A model generated the notes under the pieces. It was not told where the DNA came from, made no database searches, and was given only the letters and a program-made list of their open reading frames with translations. 64,000 nt of DNA from Leguminivora glycinivorella (Eukaryota; Arthropoda; Insecta; Lepidoptera; Tortricidae): positions 2,790,001-2,854,000 of the forward strand of contig NC_062985.1 of assembly GCF_023078275.1 (NCBI RefSeq), written 5' to 3'. Of this stretch, positions 50,504-60,465 are shown piece by piece (position 1 is the first letter of the stretch; each line of letters starts with the position of its first letter). The position numbers were made by a program, and so were the translations under genes.

Positions 50504-52109
50504 CATCATCATCATCATCATTCTCTTGCCCTTATCCCAGTCACTTGGGGTTAGCGCAGCATGTCTTTCTCTTCCATACATCTCTGTCACTCGTCATCTC
50601 ATCATTAACTTGTTTTAGTTCCATATCATGTCTCACACAGTCCATCCACCTCTTCTTCGGTTTTCCCCTCCCGTTACTTCCACCACCTTCCACATTCATT
50701 CGTAATATCTTTCTCGTCACATGCCTTTCATCCCTCCGCATTACATGTCCATACCATGATAGTCGATTCGCTCTTACTTTTTCAACTATCGGTGCTACTT
50801 TCTGGCTTCCTCTGATATACTCATTCTTTATCTTATCCATTCTTGTGACGCCATACATCCATCTTAACATTCTCATCTCTGCTACATGCAATCTCTTTTC
50901 ATCCGTCACCTTTAGGGCCCAACACTCTGATCCATACATGACGACAGGTCTGATGACAGATTTATAAATTTTGCCCTTCAGTCGAAGAGGCATCCGGGCG
51001 TCACAAATGGTTCCCGTGACCTGTCGCCATTTCATCCACCCCGTGCTAATACGGTTTTTCACGTCGCGGTCGATATCGCCATCGCACTGTACGAGCGAAC
51101 CAAGGTACTTAAAGTCGGAGCAGACCGGCAATAAAATACCATCGAGTTCTATGGCAGCAAAACCAGAGAGACCGCCGAAATCACAGAACATATGTTCTGT
51201 TTTTGATCTACTGATCTTCAGGCCAACATTCTCTAGCTTTTGCCGCCACTTCTCGAGTCTGCTCTGTACCTCGAGCCCGTCTTCACCAACAAGCACAATG
51301 TCATCGGCGAAAAGCATATACCAGGGTACCTCCTCCTGTATGTCCCACGACAAAGCGTCCATAATAAGCAGGAAGAGGTAAGGACTTAGAGCCGATCCCT
51401 GGTGCAAGCCCACCGCGACACTGAACCTGTCGGTGGTGCCGGCAGCTGACCGGACGCGTGTACAACATCGACTGTACATTGACCGAATTAGCTCTACATA
51501 CTTCCCAGGCACGCATTTCTCTTTCAGAGCCCACCACAAAACCTCTCGGGGTACGCGGTCGTATGCCTTTTCGAGGTCAACAAACACCATATGCAGGTTC
51601 CTTTTTGCGCGCCTGTATTTTTCGCACAATTGGCGAAGTGCAAAAATGGCGTCTGCTGTACCTCTTCCCGGCATAAACCCGAAATGGTTTTGTGTTATTT
51701 CACTCTCTTCTCTGATGCGTCTCTCTATCACTTTTTCCCATATTTTCATTGTATGTGACATAAGCTTTATTCCTCTATAGTTTTTGCAGTCTTGTACATC
51801 CCCTTTGTTTTTGAAAATGGGCACCAGTAAACTGTCGCACCATTCATCGGGGATAGTTTCTTCATGCAACAACTTATTGAAGAACAAAGTCAGCCACATA
51901 CATCCATCCTCACTCAACAACTTCCATACTTCTCCAGGTATATCATCTGGACCTACCGATTTTCCATTTTTCATACTTCTCACAGCCATTCTTACCTCAT
52001 CCATACATATCTCTCTCACTGTACCCATATTTATCGGTTTGTGATCCAGTACATGTCTGCTCCACTCATTTTCCTCATTCATTAACCTTTCAAAGTAACC
52101 TTTCCAACG
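50504..52109 (-). mobile_element. 5'-truncated RTE-type LINE with 17-bp target duplication
   Basis: The minus-strand 3' end is a (GAT)n tail (50504-50520). TCTCCATCCCTTCAACT occurs at both borders (50487-50503, 52110-52126), a 17-bp target duplication. The element lacks the endonuclease half, as expected for a 5'-truncated target-primed insertion. Confidence 0.95.
50541..52109 (-). CDS. RTE-clade reverse transcriptase, uninterrupted C-terminal ~520 residues
   Basis: The frame is open through the whole insertion. In order: MGTVREICMDEVRMAVRSMK, NGKSVGPDDIPGEVWKLL (motif 0/1), LLVPIFKNKGDVQDCKNYRG (motif 2), LHMVFVDLEKAYDRVPREVL (motif A, catalytic Asp), GLHQGSALSPYLFLLIMDAL (motif B), MLFADDIVLVGED (motif C, FADD), LKISRSKTEHMFCDF (motif D), then MKWRQVTGTICDARMPLRLK, CWALKVTDEKRLHVAEMRML and CCANPK at the end. 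It copies element RNA at the nick during retrotransposition. The apurinic-type endonuclease domain is missing and there is no native start codon. It is a different subfamily from the copies at 6318 and 58036. The unbroken frame suggests a fairly recent insertion. Confidence 0.93.
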   Translation of the reverse strand, partial: RWKGYFERLMNEENEWSRHVLDHKPINMGTVREICMDEVRMAVRSMKNGKSVGPDDIPGEVWKLLSEDGCMWLTLFFNKLLHEETIPDEWCDSLLVPIFKNKGDVQDCKNYRGIKLMSHTMKIWEKVIERRIREESEITQNHFGFMPGRGTADAIFALRQLCEKYRRAKRNLHMVFVDLEKAYDRVPREVLWWALKEKCVPGKYVELIRSMYSRCCTRVRSAAGTTDRFSVAVGLHQGSALSPYLFLLIMDALSWDIQEEVPWYMLFADDIVLVGEDGLEVQSRLEKWRQKLENVGLKISRSKTEHMFCDFGGLSGFAAIELDGILLPVCSDFKYLGSLVQCDGDIDRDVKNRISTGWMKWRQVTGTICDARMPLRLKGKIYKSVIRPVVMYGSECWALKVTDEKRLHVAEMRMLRWMYGVTRMDKIKNEYIRGSQKVAPIVEKVRANRLSWYGHVMRRDERHVTRKILRMNVEGGGSNGRGKPKKRWMDCVRHDMELKQVNDEMTSDRDVWKRKTCCANPK

Positions 52110-52239
52110 TCTCCATCCCTTCAACTATCTCCACTTAAAAAATCACGTCAATTCGTCGCTCCGTTTTGCCGTGAAAGACGGACAAACAAACAGACACACA
52201 CACTTTCCCATTTATAATATTAGTATGGAAGTATGGATT

Positions 52240-53815
52240 ATTTTACCCCATAATTTACTCTAAAGTATTGTTGACAGTCTGAAAGACATTATCAACATAT
52301 AACATTATTAATATTTTAAAAACTACAGTCTGTATTAACCACGTTTCAATGTTTACTGGCAACAGGAATATTTCCTCAAAACTTTTCCGACAAGCGTAAA
52401 GTACCTACAGCTTCTATGGCGACCATTTATCAAGCACCATTGGGTATCTTGAGCAAACCCTGCAGTATATTTTCGGAGTAAGTTTCTGTTTTGTATTTTG
52501 ATGCAGATGTATTGATTTATTGATAAAAAGTTACTACCTAATTTTAACTATAAAACTCCCGTGAGACTCATACATATTTAAAAAGCAGCATGCGTATGCG
52601 TATGCGTAAGCAGTATGCGTCGCGCTCTCGACATATAAAGGCGGGGTCGATACTCTTGAGAAAGGTCCTCGAAATTGGATCGAAACATGTCAAACGCTAT
52701 ATCGACTTAATACGTGAGTAACCCGCTTAAAATATTTTTAATTAGTTACTACCTATTTTACCAGACGATTTCTACCTATCAGTTTCATTAAATTGCGGTA
52801 TTTCATTATTGTAGTTTTATCGTAATCTTAGAAACTTTGTTCAAATACGGCCGTCTAGCAAGTGTAAACTATGTACTTTGTCTTCTACGGCCACAGTTTA
52901 TCAAGCGTAATTGAACTTGCCAGACAACGCCATATTTGAGAATATTTCCTTAGCACATTTAGAAAATTATAAAATAATCTTTATTCGTGAACGCAGGTAA
53001 GACAAACATTATAACAAATCCAGAATCGACAACATTTCATATTTTTAGTACTACTTTTTATTGTTTGGTTTGAAATAACTCAATACTAAAAGATACACGT
53101 ATTTTTTTATTTTTCCAAAAACTGCTATTTTATTGAGAAAATCACTTCTTATTACTACTTCGAACAGAAAGAGCGTAAGTTACAAACGTCAAGACACAGC
53201 TTTATGACGTCACATCTGTTGTTTCATACACATAAGAAAACGACAAAATAATTAAAAACAAAAAAGTTTTAACAGTCAGCTCAAACAGTCCGGTATGTCT
53301 GACTGTTAAGTGTCACTGTCAACCAATAGTGAATGACTACGAACCATAGACTAAGCCATGAAATTTTTAATATCTTTGCTACGAACTGTGATAAGTGACA
53401 CTGTCAAACTCAAGTGACATCCCAAATGGAAGATTTTTTTGTTATAGTGGCAGCTCTAAATCAGCTATTTGATGTCACTTCCCCTTTAAACTATTTTTAA
53501 GATTTCTTATACAAAAAATACGGAAAAAAAAATCAAATAAATTATTTATGTGATCTACAAGCGTATATCTCGAAATGGTTTTCGATTTAGGGACATTGAA
53601 AATTTTGAAACGTTGTCAATTCATAACTAAGGCATAGTTTCAGTAGTTACATCAAGAATAATTTTATGCGGTGGTGTGTTGAGGTCTTAAAAATAAAGGC
53701 ACGTACACACTGCAGTAAACAGGCAGTCACAAGAGACGGGAGACGAGTAACAAAGCCCTTTGGTGTATAAGAGAAAAGACTGAAGCGGAAATATTTCATT
53801 TTATCATATACACGG
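52240..53815. other. Gene-free stretch
   Basis: AGCATGCGTATGCGTATGCG (52588) is a short ATGCGT run. AAGTGWCACTGTCAA occurs at 53310 and 53395. No gene was found. Confidence 0.35.
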
Positions 53816-53819
53816 TGAA

Positions 53820-54062
53820 ATAAAAAGGACCATTAAAACTTTGCAAAAATCACTATGCAACTGAGGTCATAATGAATTACTTTTATTATGGGACCAATGC
53901 TGAAATCGAGAAAAAAATTTGACTGTTCCATAGAAACGAGCGACATCATGACAGTCGAATATATAAAAAAAAGCCAAATTTTTTTTCGCGATTTCGTCAT
54001 TGGTCCCACAAGTTGTTTATTATGATCTCTAAAGTTACTGTGCAAAGTTTGAACGGATTTAA
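53820..54062. mobile_element. Degraded TIR element (GGGACCAATG)
   Basis: TTATTATGGGACCAATGCTG, AAATCGAG on the left mirrors GCGATTTCGTCATTGGTCCC, with GGTCATAATGAATT facing TTATTATGATCTC and TTTGCAAAAATCAC facing TGTGCAAAGTTTG. The centre has matched ATGACAGTCGAATAT. Identity is modest. Confidence 0.5.
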
Positions 54063-54196
54063 AAAAATGTTAAGTTGATAGCATGTTCGATGGACTAGTT
54101 CCACTGGGTCATGGGTGTTTTTTTGTTTAGATTTAAGAAGGTAAAATAATCTGTTTTATTTTACCATATATACGCTCTGTCTATAAAAGATATATT

Positions 54197-54455
54197 ATAT
54201 AGTATTAGGCCCCACCTGCTCGTCATTTGCTCTGGTAACGGTCTCCGCACTTAGAGAGTTGCCGCGCTAATGACTAAAGTTTCGCCTTAATACATGTGGA
54301 ATTACCCGACAGGGCTTGTTGCAGGGGCTTTGTGGAAGTGTGTAAAGTGGTTATTTAAGGTCAGTTCAGTTCTTTAAGAAAGTTTAAAAGAATAATTTAA
54401 TTTATGATAATTTCGTCAATGTCAAAAGTATGATTTTAGAGCATGATGTTTTATA
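54197..54455 (+). repeat. Direct duplication, left copy
   Basis: GGCCCCACCTGCTCGTCATT, TGCTCTGGTAACGG, AATTACCCGACAGGGCTTGT, GTCAATGTCAAAAGTATGAT recur at 55850-56092 with few changes. Confidence 0.8.
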
Positions 54456-54499
54456 TTTGAAATGAACTTAGTTTAAAAAAAATGAATTGAAACATTCCC

Positions 54500-54636
54500 G
54501 ACTAGGCCTACAGGTGGCCTTGCCGGTAATGGAACCCGGGTCTTCAGCTTACGCGTACGTTGATATAATAATATAGACTAATTGAAACAGAACAAATAAA
54601 AAATAAAAAATAAACAATAAAATAATTATATTTGTT
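54500..54636 (-). repeat. SINE family S1 remnant interrupted by a LINE
   Basis: Reversed head pieces AGGTGGCCTTGCCGGTAATG, GAACCCGGGTCTTCAGCTTA, then the plus tail AATAAAATAATTATATTTGT. The tail continues after the LINE at 55713 with ATATTTGTTCTCTAGTTGTT. Confidence 0.65.
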
Positions 54637-55712
54637 CCAAAATTCTAAAAATTAACCCTGACCATTTCGATTTACCTTTTTTGACAGAAGCCCTGGATTG
54701 CTGGAAGGCTGCGTGCCCCAACAAAGACCCGCCCGAGATGCGCCATTCGCAGCATCAATGGGACGAGCCGCTCTGCATGCTAGTACGTGATAATCTCTAT
54801 GAAACGGCCACTAGCCCTGCAGAACGAGCTCGTCTCCTTGCTGGTGCAAAGTGGGAATCCGGCGCATGGCTGCAGGCACTCCCTTCCAGCAATATTGGTG
54901 CTGCTTACCAGCAGCATCTTTAGGCTCGCTGTATCGCTGCGCTTGGGGGCGGCATGCGTGACGCCACACCGTTGCCATTGCGGCGTTGAAGTGTCCAAGT
55001 TTGGAACCCACGGCCTGTCTTGCACCAAGAGTGCCGGCCGCACGGCACGCCACGCAAGCCTTAACGACATACTGCGTCGAGCCTTGGTCTCCGCCGGAGC
55101 GCCGTCCGTTCTAGAACCTACGGGTCTAGCGCGTGACGACGGAAAGAGACCAGACGGCATGACGCTGGTTCCTTGGAAGCTGGGTCGTCCCCTCGTCTGG
55201 GATGCCACGTGCGTGGACACCGTCGCACCGTCCCATCTTCCAGGGACCTCGGTTAGGGCTGGCGCTGCTGCTGATGCGGCCGAGCATCTTAAGCGGCGCA
55301 AATATGCAGCCATCGACGCCGGCTACATATTTGAGCCCTTTGGCGTAGAGACGCTTGGGCCGTGGGGTCAAGGCGCACACGGCATTTTTAAGGAGCTGGC
55401 TAAACGTCTTATAGACGCGTCGGGTGACCGGAAGGCTGGGGCTTACCTAGCCCAGCGCATTGGCATTGCCGTTTAGCGCGGTAATGCTGCCAGCCTTCTG
55501 GGCACCCTACCGGTCGGCTCAGATTTAGACACAATTTTTTATTTGTAGGGTTTAATTTCATAGGTAGTTTTAGTTTAGTTATAGTTTTATTTATAATTTC
55601 ATAGTTAAGTTTTTTTTGTGTTAGTTTTAGTTTAGTTATAGTTTTATTTATAAGTTCATAGTTAAGTTTTTTTTTTGATCTACAAGTTATTGACGAATAA
55701 ACGTTTTAAAAA
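54637..55712 (+). mobile_element. 5'-truncated non-LTR retroelement with poly(A) tail
   Basis: It lies between two copies of ATATTTGTTC (54627-54636 and just after the A run at 55712), a likely target duplication. The 3' region has a ~66-bp tandem duplicate (AGTTTAGTTATAGTTTTATT...AGTTAAGTTTTTTT), AATAAA at ~55697 and an A run. The coding part is a C-terminal fragment described separately. Confidence 0.75.
54681..55476 (+). pseudogene. Retroelement ORF C-terminus with PD...WD nuclease-like motif, one frameshift
   Basis: Segment 1 (to ~54900) reads RDNLYETATSPAERARLLAG, AKWESGAWLQALPSSNIG. After a one-base shift near 54897-54903, segment 2 (to 55476) reads SSIFRLAVSLRLGAACVTPH, RCHCGVEVSKFGTHGLSC (Cys/His pattern), RPDGMTLVPWKLGRPLVWDA, TCVDTVAPSHLP, GVETLGPWGQGA and ends AQRIGIAV. 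RPDG...VWDxT is reminiscent of a PD-(D/E)XK nuclease, and this domain follows reverse transcriptases in many invertebrate retroelements. I am not sure of the clade. No polymerase part remains. Confidence 0.7.
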
Positions 55713-55849
55713 AAAATATTTGTTCTCTAGTTGTTTAGCTTTATTTAAACTTGGTCAGTTATGTTTTTTTTGTACTATTCAAGCCACTTGTACTATGATT
55801 TAATTTTGTTTCAGATGTCAAAATATGCGCTTTAAATCTTTACAGTAAT

Positions 55850-56092
55850 TATAGTATGGGCCCCACATGCTCGTCATTTGCTCTGGTAACGGCCCCACAC
55901 TCAGAGAGTTGCTACGCTAGTGACTAAAGTTTCGCTTTAATACACGTGGAATTACCCGACCGGGCTTGTTGCACCTTTTTGGAAGTATGTAAAGTGGTTA
56001 TTTAAGGTCAGTTCAGATCTTTAAAAAAGATTAAAAGAATAATTTAATTTATGATAATTTCGTCAATGTCAAAAGTATGATTTTAGAGCATG
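55850..56092 (+). repeat. Direct duplication, right copy
   Basis: GGGCCCCACATGCTCGTCAT, AATTACCCGACCGGGCTTGT, GTCAATGTCAAAAGTATGAT match 54197-54455. The ending TTTTAGAGCATGATGT is itself repeated once more at 56105-56122. Confidence 0.8.
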
Positions 56093-56124
56093 ATGTCAAA
56101 AGTGTATTTTTAGATCATGATGTT

Positions 56125-56360
56125 TTTAACCCCCGACGCAAAAACACCGGGGTGTTTGTTATACGTTTGACGTGTCTGTCTGTCTGTTTGTCTGTTTGTC
56201 TGTCAGTCTGTGTGTGTGTCTGTCTGTGGCATCATAGCTCCCGAACTGATGAACCGATTTAGATTTAGTTTTTTATTTGTTTGAAAGCTAATTAGTCAAG
56301 AGTGTTCTTAGCCATGTTTCATGAAAATCGGTTAACTATGTCGCGGTCGAAGTTTTTTTT
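56125..56360 (+). repeat. Dispersed repeat family E, copy 2
   Basis: AACCCCCGACGCAAAAACAC, GTGTCTGTCTGTCTGTTTGT, GCATCATAGCTCCCGAACTG, GTTCTTAGCCATGTTTCATG, TATGTCGCGGTCG. Same order as 48559-48805. Confidence 0.8.
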
Positions 56361-56364
56361 ATTA

Positions 56365-56905
56365 AATTTTAATTTTATGGTTCGGTTATTTACATACTGA
56401 TGAGATTGTTAAGCTACTTTGTGACTAATCCCGAGATATTTTTCTTAATTTTGGTGTTACTTTGCTCAATGTGAACTATAAGTATAGGCAATTAGTCACT
56501 CTGGAAATTATTTCAGATGACTAAATGTAACTATTTTTTATAAAAATATTTTTTTATGAATGCATTCAGATATTTTCCAATTTCAATTTGATATTATTCA
56601 GATCGATTGCTATTGACCCATTCCCTGATATTTTGTTAGTTAATAAACAGTAAAGCAATTTGTCTTAATTACATTCCCATCGATTACATTAAATCAATTA
56701 CTTTGATTAATAGAAAGCAATTTAGGAAATTACATTGTAATAGCTATGTTTTTTATTAGAATTGTTATTCATTAATTGTATTATTGATTGTAAGATTAAA
56801 ATAATTATAATTTACCGATATTTTAACGAAGTATTAGACATATTTCATGGCATATGCGCAGCTTACTTTTATTTATTCATAAAGGAATAAGTAACGGAAG
56901 AGTTT
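56365..56905. other. Gene-free AT-rich stretch
   Basis: No supported feature. Confidence 0.3.
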
Positions 56906-56909
56906 TAAC

Positions 56910-57535
56910 TCCATACATCAGTAAAAGATGGTAAATGCGATTTATTTGTATAGGCATAGTTATAGTGACATCTAGCGACAATCACGCGTCAATCACGCGT
57001 CAAGTAGCGTGAATTATCAGTACCATTCCTCGATACTAGGTGTCAATAGTGTCTCGTTTGCCAAAATGTTAATATTAGAACAGTTTACAACTTAGAATAA
57101 TTTTAACAGTGGAAAATGTCTGCCTTGGGTGAGACTTGAACTCACGGCCTCTGGATCGATACTCCAGCGCTCTGCCAACTACCCACTCTTACTCCTCTGA
57201 CTCTGCTCTGAGTTCAAGTCTCACCCAAGGCAGACATTTTCCACTTTTAAATTTATTCTAAGCCTAACGGCATCGATTGCAGACGTTTCTTCTAATCAGA
57301 AGTTAAAGTTTACAACTTATATTACAAGCAGAAGGAATTGAAAACAGAATACTGATTAATACTAGATTGTAATATTAGCTAAAAATTGGTGAGCATTAGA
57401 CTCTTCGTTCGTCGCGACATCTATTGACAAGTAACAGTACTGATAATTTACGCTAAATGCGTGATTGACGCGTGATTGTCGCTAGATGTCATTATAACTA
57501 TGCCTATACAAATAACTCGCATTTACTGATGTAGT
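56910..57535. mobile_element. Foldback element with ~120-bp TIRs and a tRNA-like palindrome in the middle
   Basis: Left arm ATTTGTATAGGCATAGTTAT, GACATCTAGCGACAATCACG, CGTCAATCACGCG (56943-57003) is mirrored by CGCGTGATTGTCGCTAGATG, ATAACTATGCCTATACAAAT (57466-57512). Inside, 57113-57245 is a second palindrome: AAAATGTCTGCCTTGGGTGA, GACTTGAACTCA facing its exact reverse complement. Its left half, reversed, resembles a tRNA (TTGGCAGAGCGCTGGAGTAT, GAGTTCAAGTCTCACCC). Confidence 0.8.
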
Positions 57536-57629
57536 TACTACTCTTCCCTCACTCATTCCTTTATGCTTCTTTTATAGGAAATTACTTCTAGTTACTCGTT
57601 TCTTACCTACACAGTGATACATAAATAAT

Positions 57630-57995
57630 AAATATTGGGGGACACTTTACACAGATAGGTTTTCGTTTTCATTCAACCACTTATTTGCCAAGAGTGGCAC
57701 TGAAATTTGAGTAGTTTCATGTGCTCTGCCTAGCCCTTTACGGGATACAGGCGTGATTGTATGTATGTATGTATGTACTTTACACAGATTAATCTAGCCC
57801 CAAACTAAGCAAAGCTTTATGAGTGCTAGGCGACGATATATACACTTAAATAGATAAATACATACTTATATAGAAAATATCCATGACAAGAACCAATATC
57901 TGTACTCATCACACAAATAAATGTCCTTACTGGTATTCGAACCCACGACCGCTGCGTAGCAGGCAGGGTCTCTACGGGCTAGGCCAGACCGGTCA
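57630..57995 (-). repeat. SINE family S2, minus copy split by retroposon J
   Basis: AATATTGGGGGACACTTTAC (left) and, after the insertion, ACACAGATTAATCTAGCCCC, GTGCTAGGCGACGATATATA, ATTCGAACCCACGACCGCTG. Reversed B-box GGTTCGAATACCAGT carries changes. A 13-bp duplication flanks the insertion. Confidence 0.85.
57657..57776 (+). mobile_element. Retroposon family J, 5'-truncated, 13-bp target duplication
   Basis: ACTTTACACAGAT occurs at 57644-57656 and 57777-57789. The body TTGCCAAGAGTGGCACTGAA, GGGATACAGGCGTGATTGTA ends in (TATG)n. The orientation is opposite to 43510-43745. Confidence 0.95.
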
Positions 57996-58035
57996 TCACA
58001 TAGAAAGTTTTCGTATACTATCGAATATATCAATT

Positions 58036-58283
58036 AGTCATCATTCCCTTGCCCTTTTCCCATTATTTGGGGTCGGCGCAGCAGATCATCTTCCTCCATT
58101 CCTCTCTATCAGCCGTCATTTCCATACTAATACCTTTCACTCTCATATCATTGTTCACACATTCCATCCATCTTTTCTTAGGTCTTCCACTACCATTGTA
58201 TCCATCCACCTTCATATTTACTACTCGTTTTATAACATCGCTTTCATCCCTCCGCATTACATGCCCATACCATGCTAATCTAT
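58036..58283 (-). mobile_element. Very short 5'-truncated RTE LINE
   Basis: The minus strand reads RLAWYGHVMRRDESDVIKRV, VNMKVDGYNGSGRPKKRWME, CVNNDMRVKGISMEMTADRE and ends CCADPK at 58063, almost the same as 6343-6831. Only ~75 codons remain. The 3' end is GGGCAAGGGAATGATGAC. Confidence 0.9.
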
Positions 58284-58454
58284 ATATCAGTATCAAAGAT
58301 AATGGAAAGGTTACTATACGCAATGTAAAATCTCGCAAAAGGACAAAATATGTTGTATATGCTGTATAATATACTTAATCATTTATGGTTATTTAGTAGG
58401 TATTCCATATCTGGTCATTGCGATATTTCCTGCACCTATTAAGCTCTTATAGAT

Positions 58455-58560
58455 CTCTGTTTGGCCCAAAGGTTAGCTGGTAGAGAATGCCTTCTGGCAT
58501 TAAGTTCGCCTTTTGTACATTTTTTACTGTGCAATAAAGTTTAAATAAATAAATAAAATC
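58455..58560 (+). mobile_element. LINE 3' end
   Basis: AGCTGGTAGAGAATGCCTTC, CATTAAGTTCGCCTTTTGTA, CTGTGCAATAAAGTTTAAAT, AAATAAATAAA. The GCAATAAAG ending and tetranucleotide tail are typical of an abundant LINE class. Confidence 0.65.
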
Positions 58561-58928
58561 TGTTTTCAGTACCTGAAATATTATCTAGTAAAAAGTCAGG
58601 TTATTCGCGCCTACGGTGTATACACGTGTACCGTAAACACATTGTATGCACGTGTACGTCACGTAATTTAATCAGGCCCATTACGGGGTAAAGTAATGTC
58701 TAAAACATAGCTCCGCGGGCGTGTAATGGATATGACAAGGAATATGCCACAGATATACAAGGTAAATAGATGCCACATGTGCAATCTTTGTGAGATTGCA
58801 ATGAATACAACGTATGAAGTTTCAATAAGATTTTATTAACGACGCATAAAACTAAGACGTCACATAAATTTCAAAAGATTGTATAAGTACCTGTATACTA
58901 GTAATCAGGGTTCTAGTCTTTTTTTTTA
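58560..58928. other. Gene-free stretch
   Basis: GTGTATACACGTGTACCGTA, GTATGCACGTGTACGTCACG near 58617-58660 contains several ACACGTGT E-box-like palindromes. Nothing else. Confidence 0.35.
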
Positions 58929-58929
58929 T

Positions 58930-59075
58930 TCTAGTAATACTAATATTATAAATGGGAAAGTGTGTGTCTATTTGTTTGTCCGTCTTTCACGGCAAATTGA
59001 CGTGATTTTTTAAGTGGAGATAGTTGAAGGGATGGAGAGTGACATAGGCTACTTTTTGTCTCTTTCTAACGCGAA
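58930..59075 (-). repeat. Dispersed repeat family C, minus fragment
   Basis: ATTATAAATGGGAAAGTGTG, TTTGTCCGTCTTTCACGGC, GATAGTTGAAGGGATGGAGA, GACATAGGCTACTTTTTGTC. Confidence 0.8.
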
Positions 59076-59079
59076 CTAA

Positions 59080-59610
59080 TTCTAATTGGTTTAATTTAAA
59101 AATCTACTAAATGTGCCAATCAGTATTATTAGAAGTAAACAATAATGTAGTTAATATAATTAAAAATATTTCTTCCACTCGAATAGGTAGGTACAGCAAA
59201 ACACTATTTCTAAAAAATTTAAGGCCGAGTTGATGTGACCATGTTTTTTATTCCTACTCTATACAGAAGTAAAATTATGTATAATTACAAGCTGTCAAAA
59301 TCATAGTTGAATTTTGATTGTCAATATTATAGTGAACATCATTTCCGCCACACATTATTTTGGCTCCCTATGTTAAACAATGGCGAAAAAAAAAAGCCTT
59401 TATGATTGGTCTACTACCTATACCTATATATGTCTGTACGGAAAGCAGATATACGCGTAAATATTGTGAACAAACAATCATCCATCATGCTAACTCTTTT
59501 ACTGGGGTATGTTCCAAAGGTATTTTTGTAAGTATATATGTTTTGTCGCTGTTAATCTAAAAAATTCTATGCATTTGGTGTCATTTTATTATTTGAGTAA
59601 AAAAGACCCA
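59080..59610. other. Gene-free stretch
   Basis: No supported feature. Confidence 0.3.
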
Positions 59611-59616
59611 CTGCAG

Positions 59617-59930
59617 ACGGCAAGGCCCACTGGTGGCCGAGCCGGGAATCGAACCCGGGTCTTCAGCTTACGCGGCTAACGTCTTTACCACTAGACCACA
59701 CGCCCGCACTAGACCGCACGTGGTAAAGACGTTAGCCGCGTAAGCTGAAGACCCGGGTTCGATTCCCGGCTCGGCCACCAGTGGGCCTTGCCGTTTTTTC
59801 TTTCGTGTATGATATCTATTTCAATTTATAATTTATATATAGTAGTGTGACTACTTGAAAAAAAGAACAAATCAAAAAATATTCAACAAAATAATTTGAT
59901 TTGTCCCTAGTTGCAAAAAAGAACTATCAA
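59617..59930. repeat. Head-to-head pair of SINE family S1 (near-perfect palindrome)
   Basis: GGCAAGGCCCACTGGTGGCC, GAGCCGGGAATCGAACCCGG, GTCTTCAGCTTACGCGGCTA, ACGTCTTTACCACTAGACC (59619-59698) is mirrored at 59719-59797 with almost no mismatches and a ~20-base spacer. The right copy keeps its full tail (CTTTCGTGTATGATATCTAT, GTAGTGTGACTACTTGAAAA, TTTGATTTGTCCCTAGTTGC). Confidence 0.9.
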
Positions 59931-59999
59931 AAACTATGTTACTATAAAAATTTTTGTTTGACACATTTTTCTAACTTTGTAAAATTATACTATTGTATC

Positions 60000-60465
60000 A
60001 TGCAACGAATCGTTATAGTAATAAAATTTTTCCCCTCACTAGCTTGGAAACACGTGTTTTGTCCTTTAGTACCAGCGTGTAAAAACGCATTTTATCCACT
60101 AGTGGGTAAAGTAATTTGACCTTGAATAAAGTCAAATTAACTGCTTTAAAATTGATAAAAGTAGGAGAATCTAGTAATAAAGATAATTTACCATCTGTGG
60201 AACTACTGGAAGCAGTGATAAACGCATTTTTTGCGTTGTAGTTTCCTTGCTATAGTGAGGGGAAAAGTTTTGTGTTACACTCGGGTGCAAATGTATTTTA
60301 CTTCTCGTGTGTTAAAAAGTTTAAACTCGCAAGTTTAGGATTCTATTCTCGAACCACTCGCTTCGCTCGTGGTTCAACTATAGAATCCTTTCACTTGCTC
60401 GTTTTTCAATTCCACACTCGGCGTTAAAATACAACTTTGCCCCCTTGTATAACAAATAACTATTA
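60000..60465 (+). repeat. Dispersed repeat family F, second plus copy
   Basis: CCCCTCACTAGCTTGGAAAC, ACGTGTTTTGTCCTTTAGTA, CTATAGTGAGGGGAAAAGTT, the hairpin AGGATTCTATTCTCGAACCA...ATAGAATCCT, CCACACTCGGCG. It closely matches 41105-41580. Confidence 0.85.

Larger units (their letters stand above)
50425..52240 (+). repeat. Dispersed repeat family C, split by an RTE insertion
   Basis: The left part (50430-50503) has CTAGCTATTTCCCGCGGCTT, CGCTCGCGTTAGAAAGAGAC. The right part (52110-52235) has TCTCCATCCCTTCAACTATC, CGTGAAAGACGGACAAACAA and CACTTTCCCATTTATAATAT. Together they make one complete copy. Confidence 0.85.
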
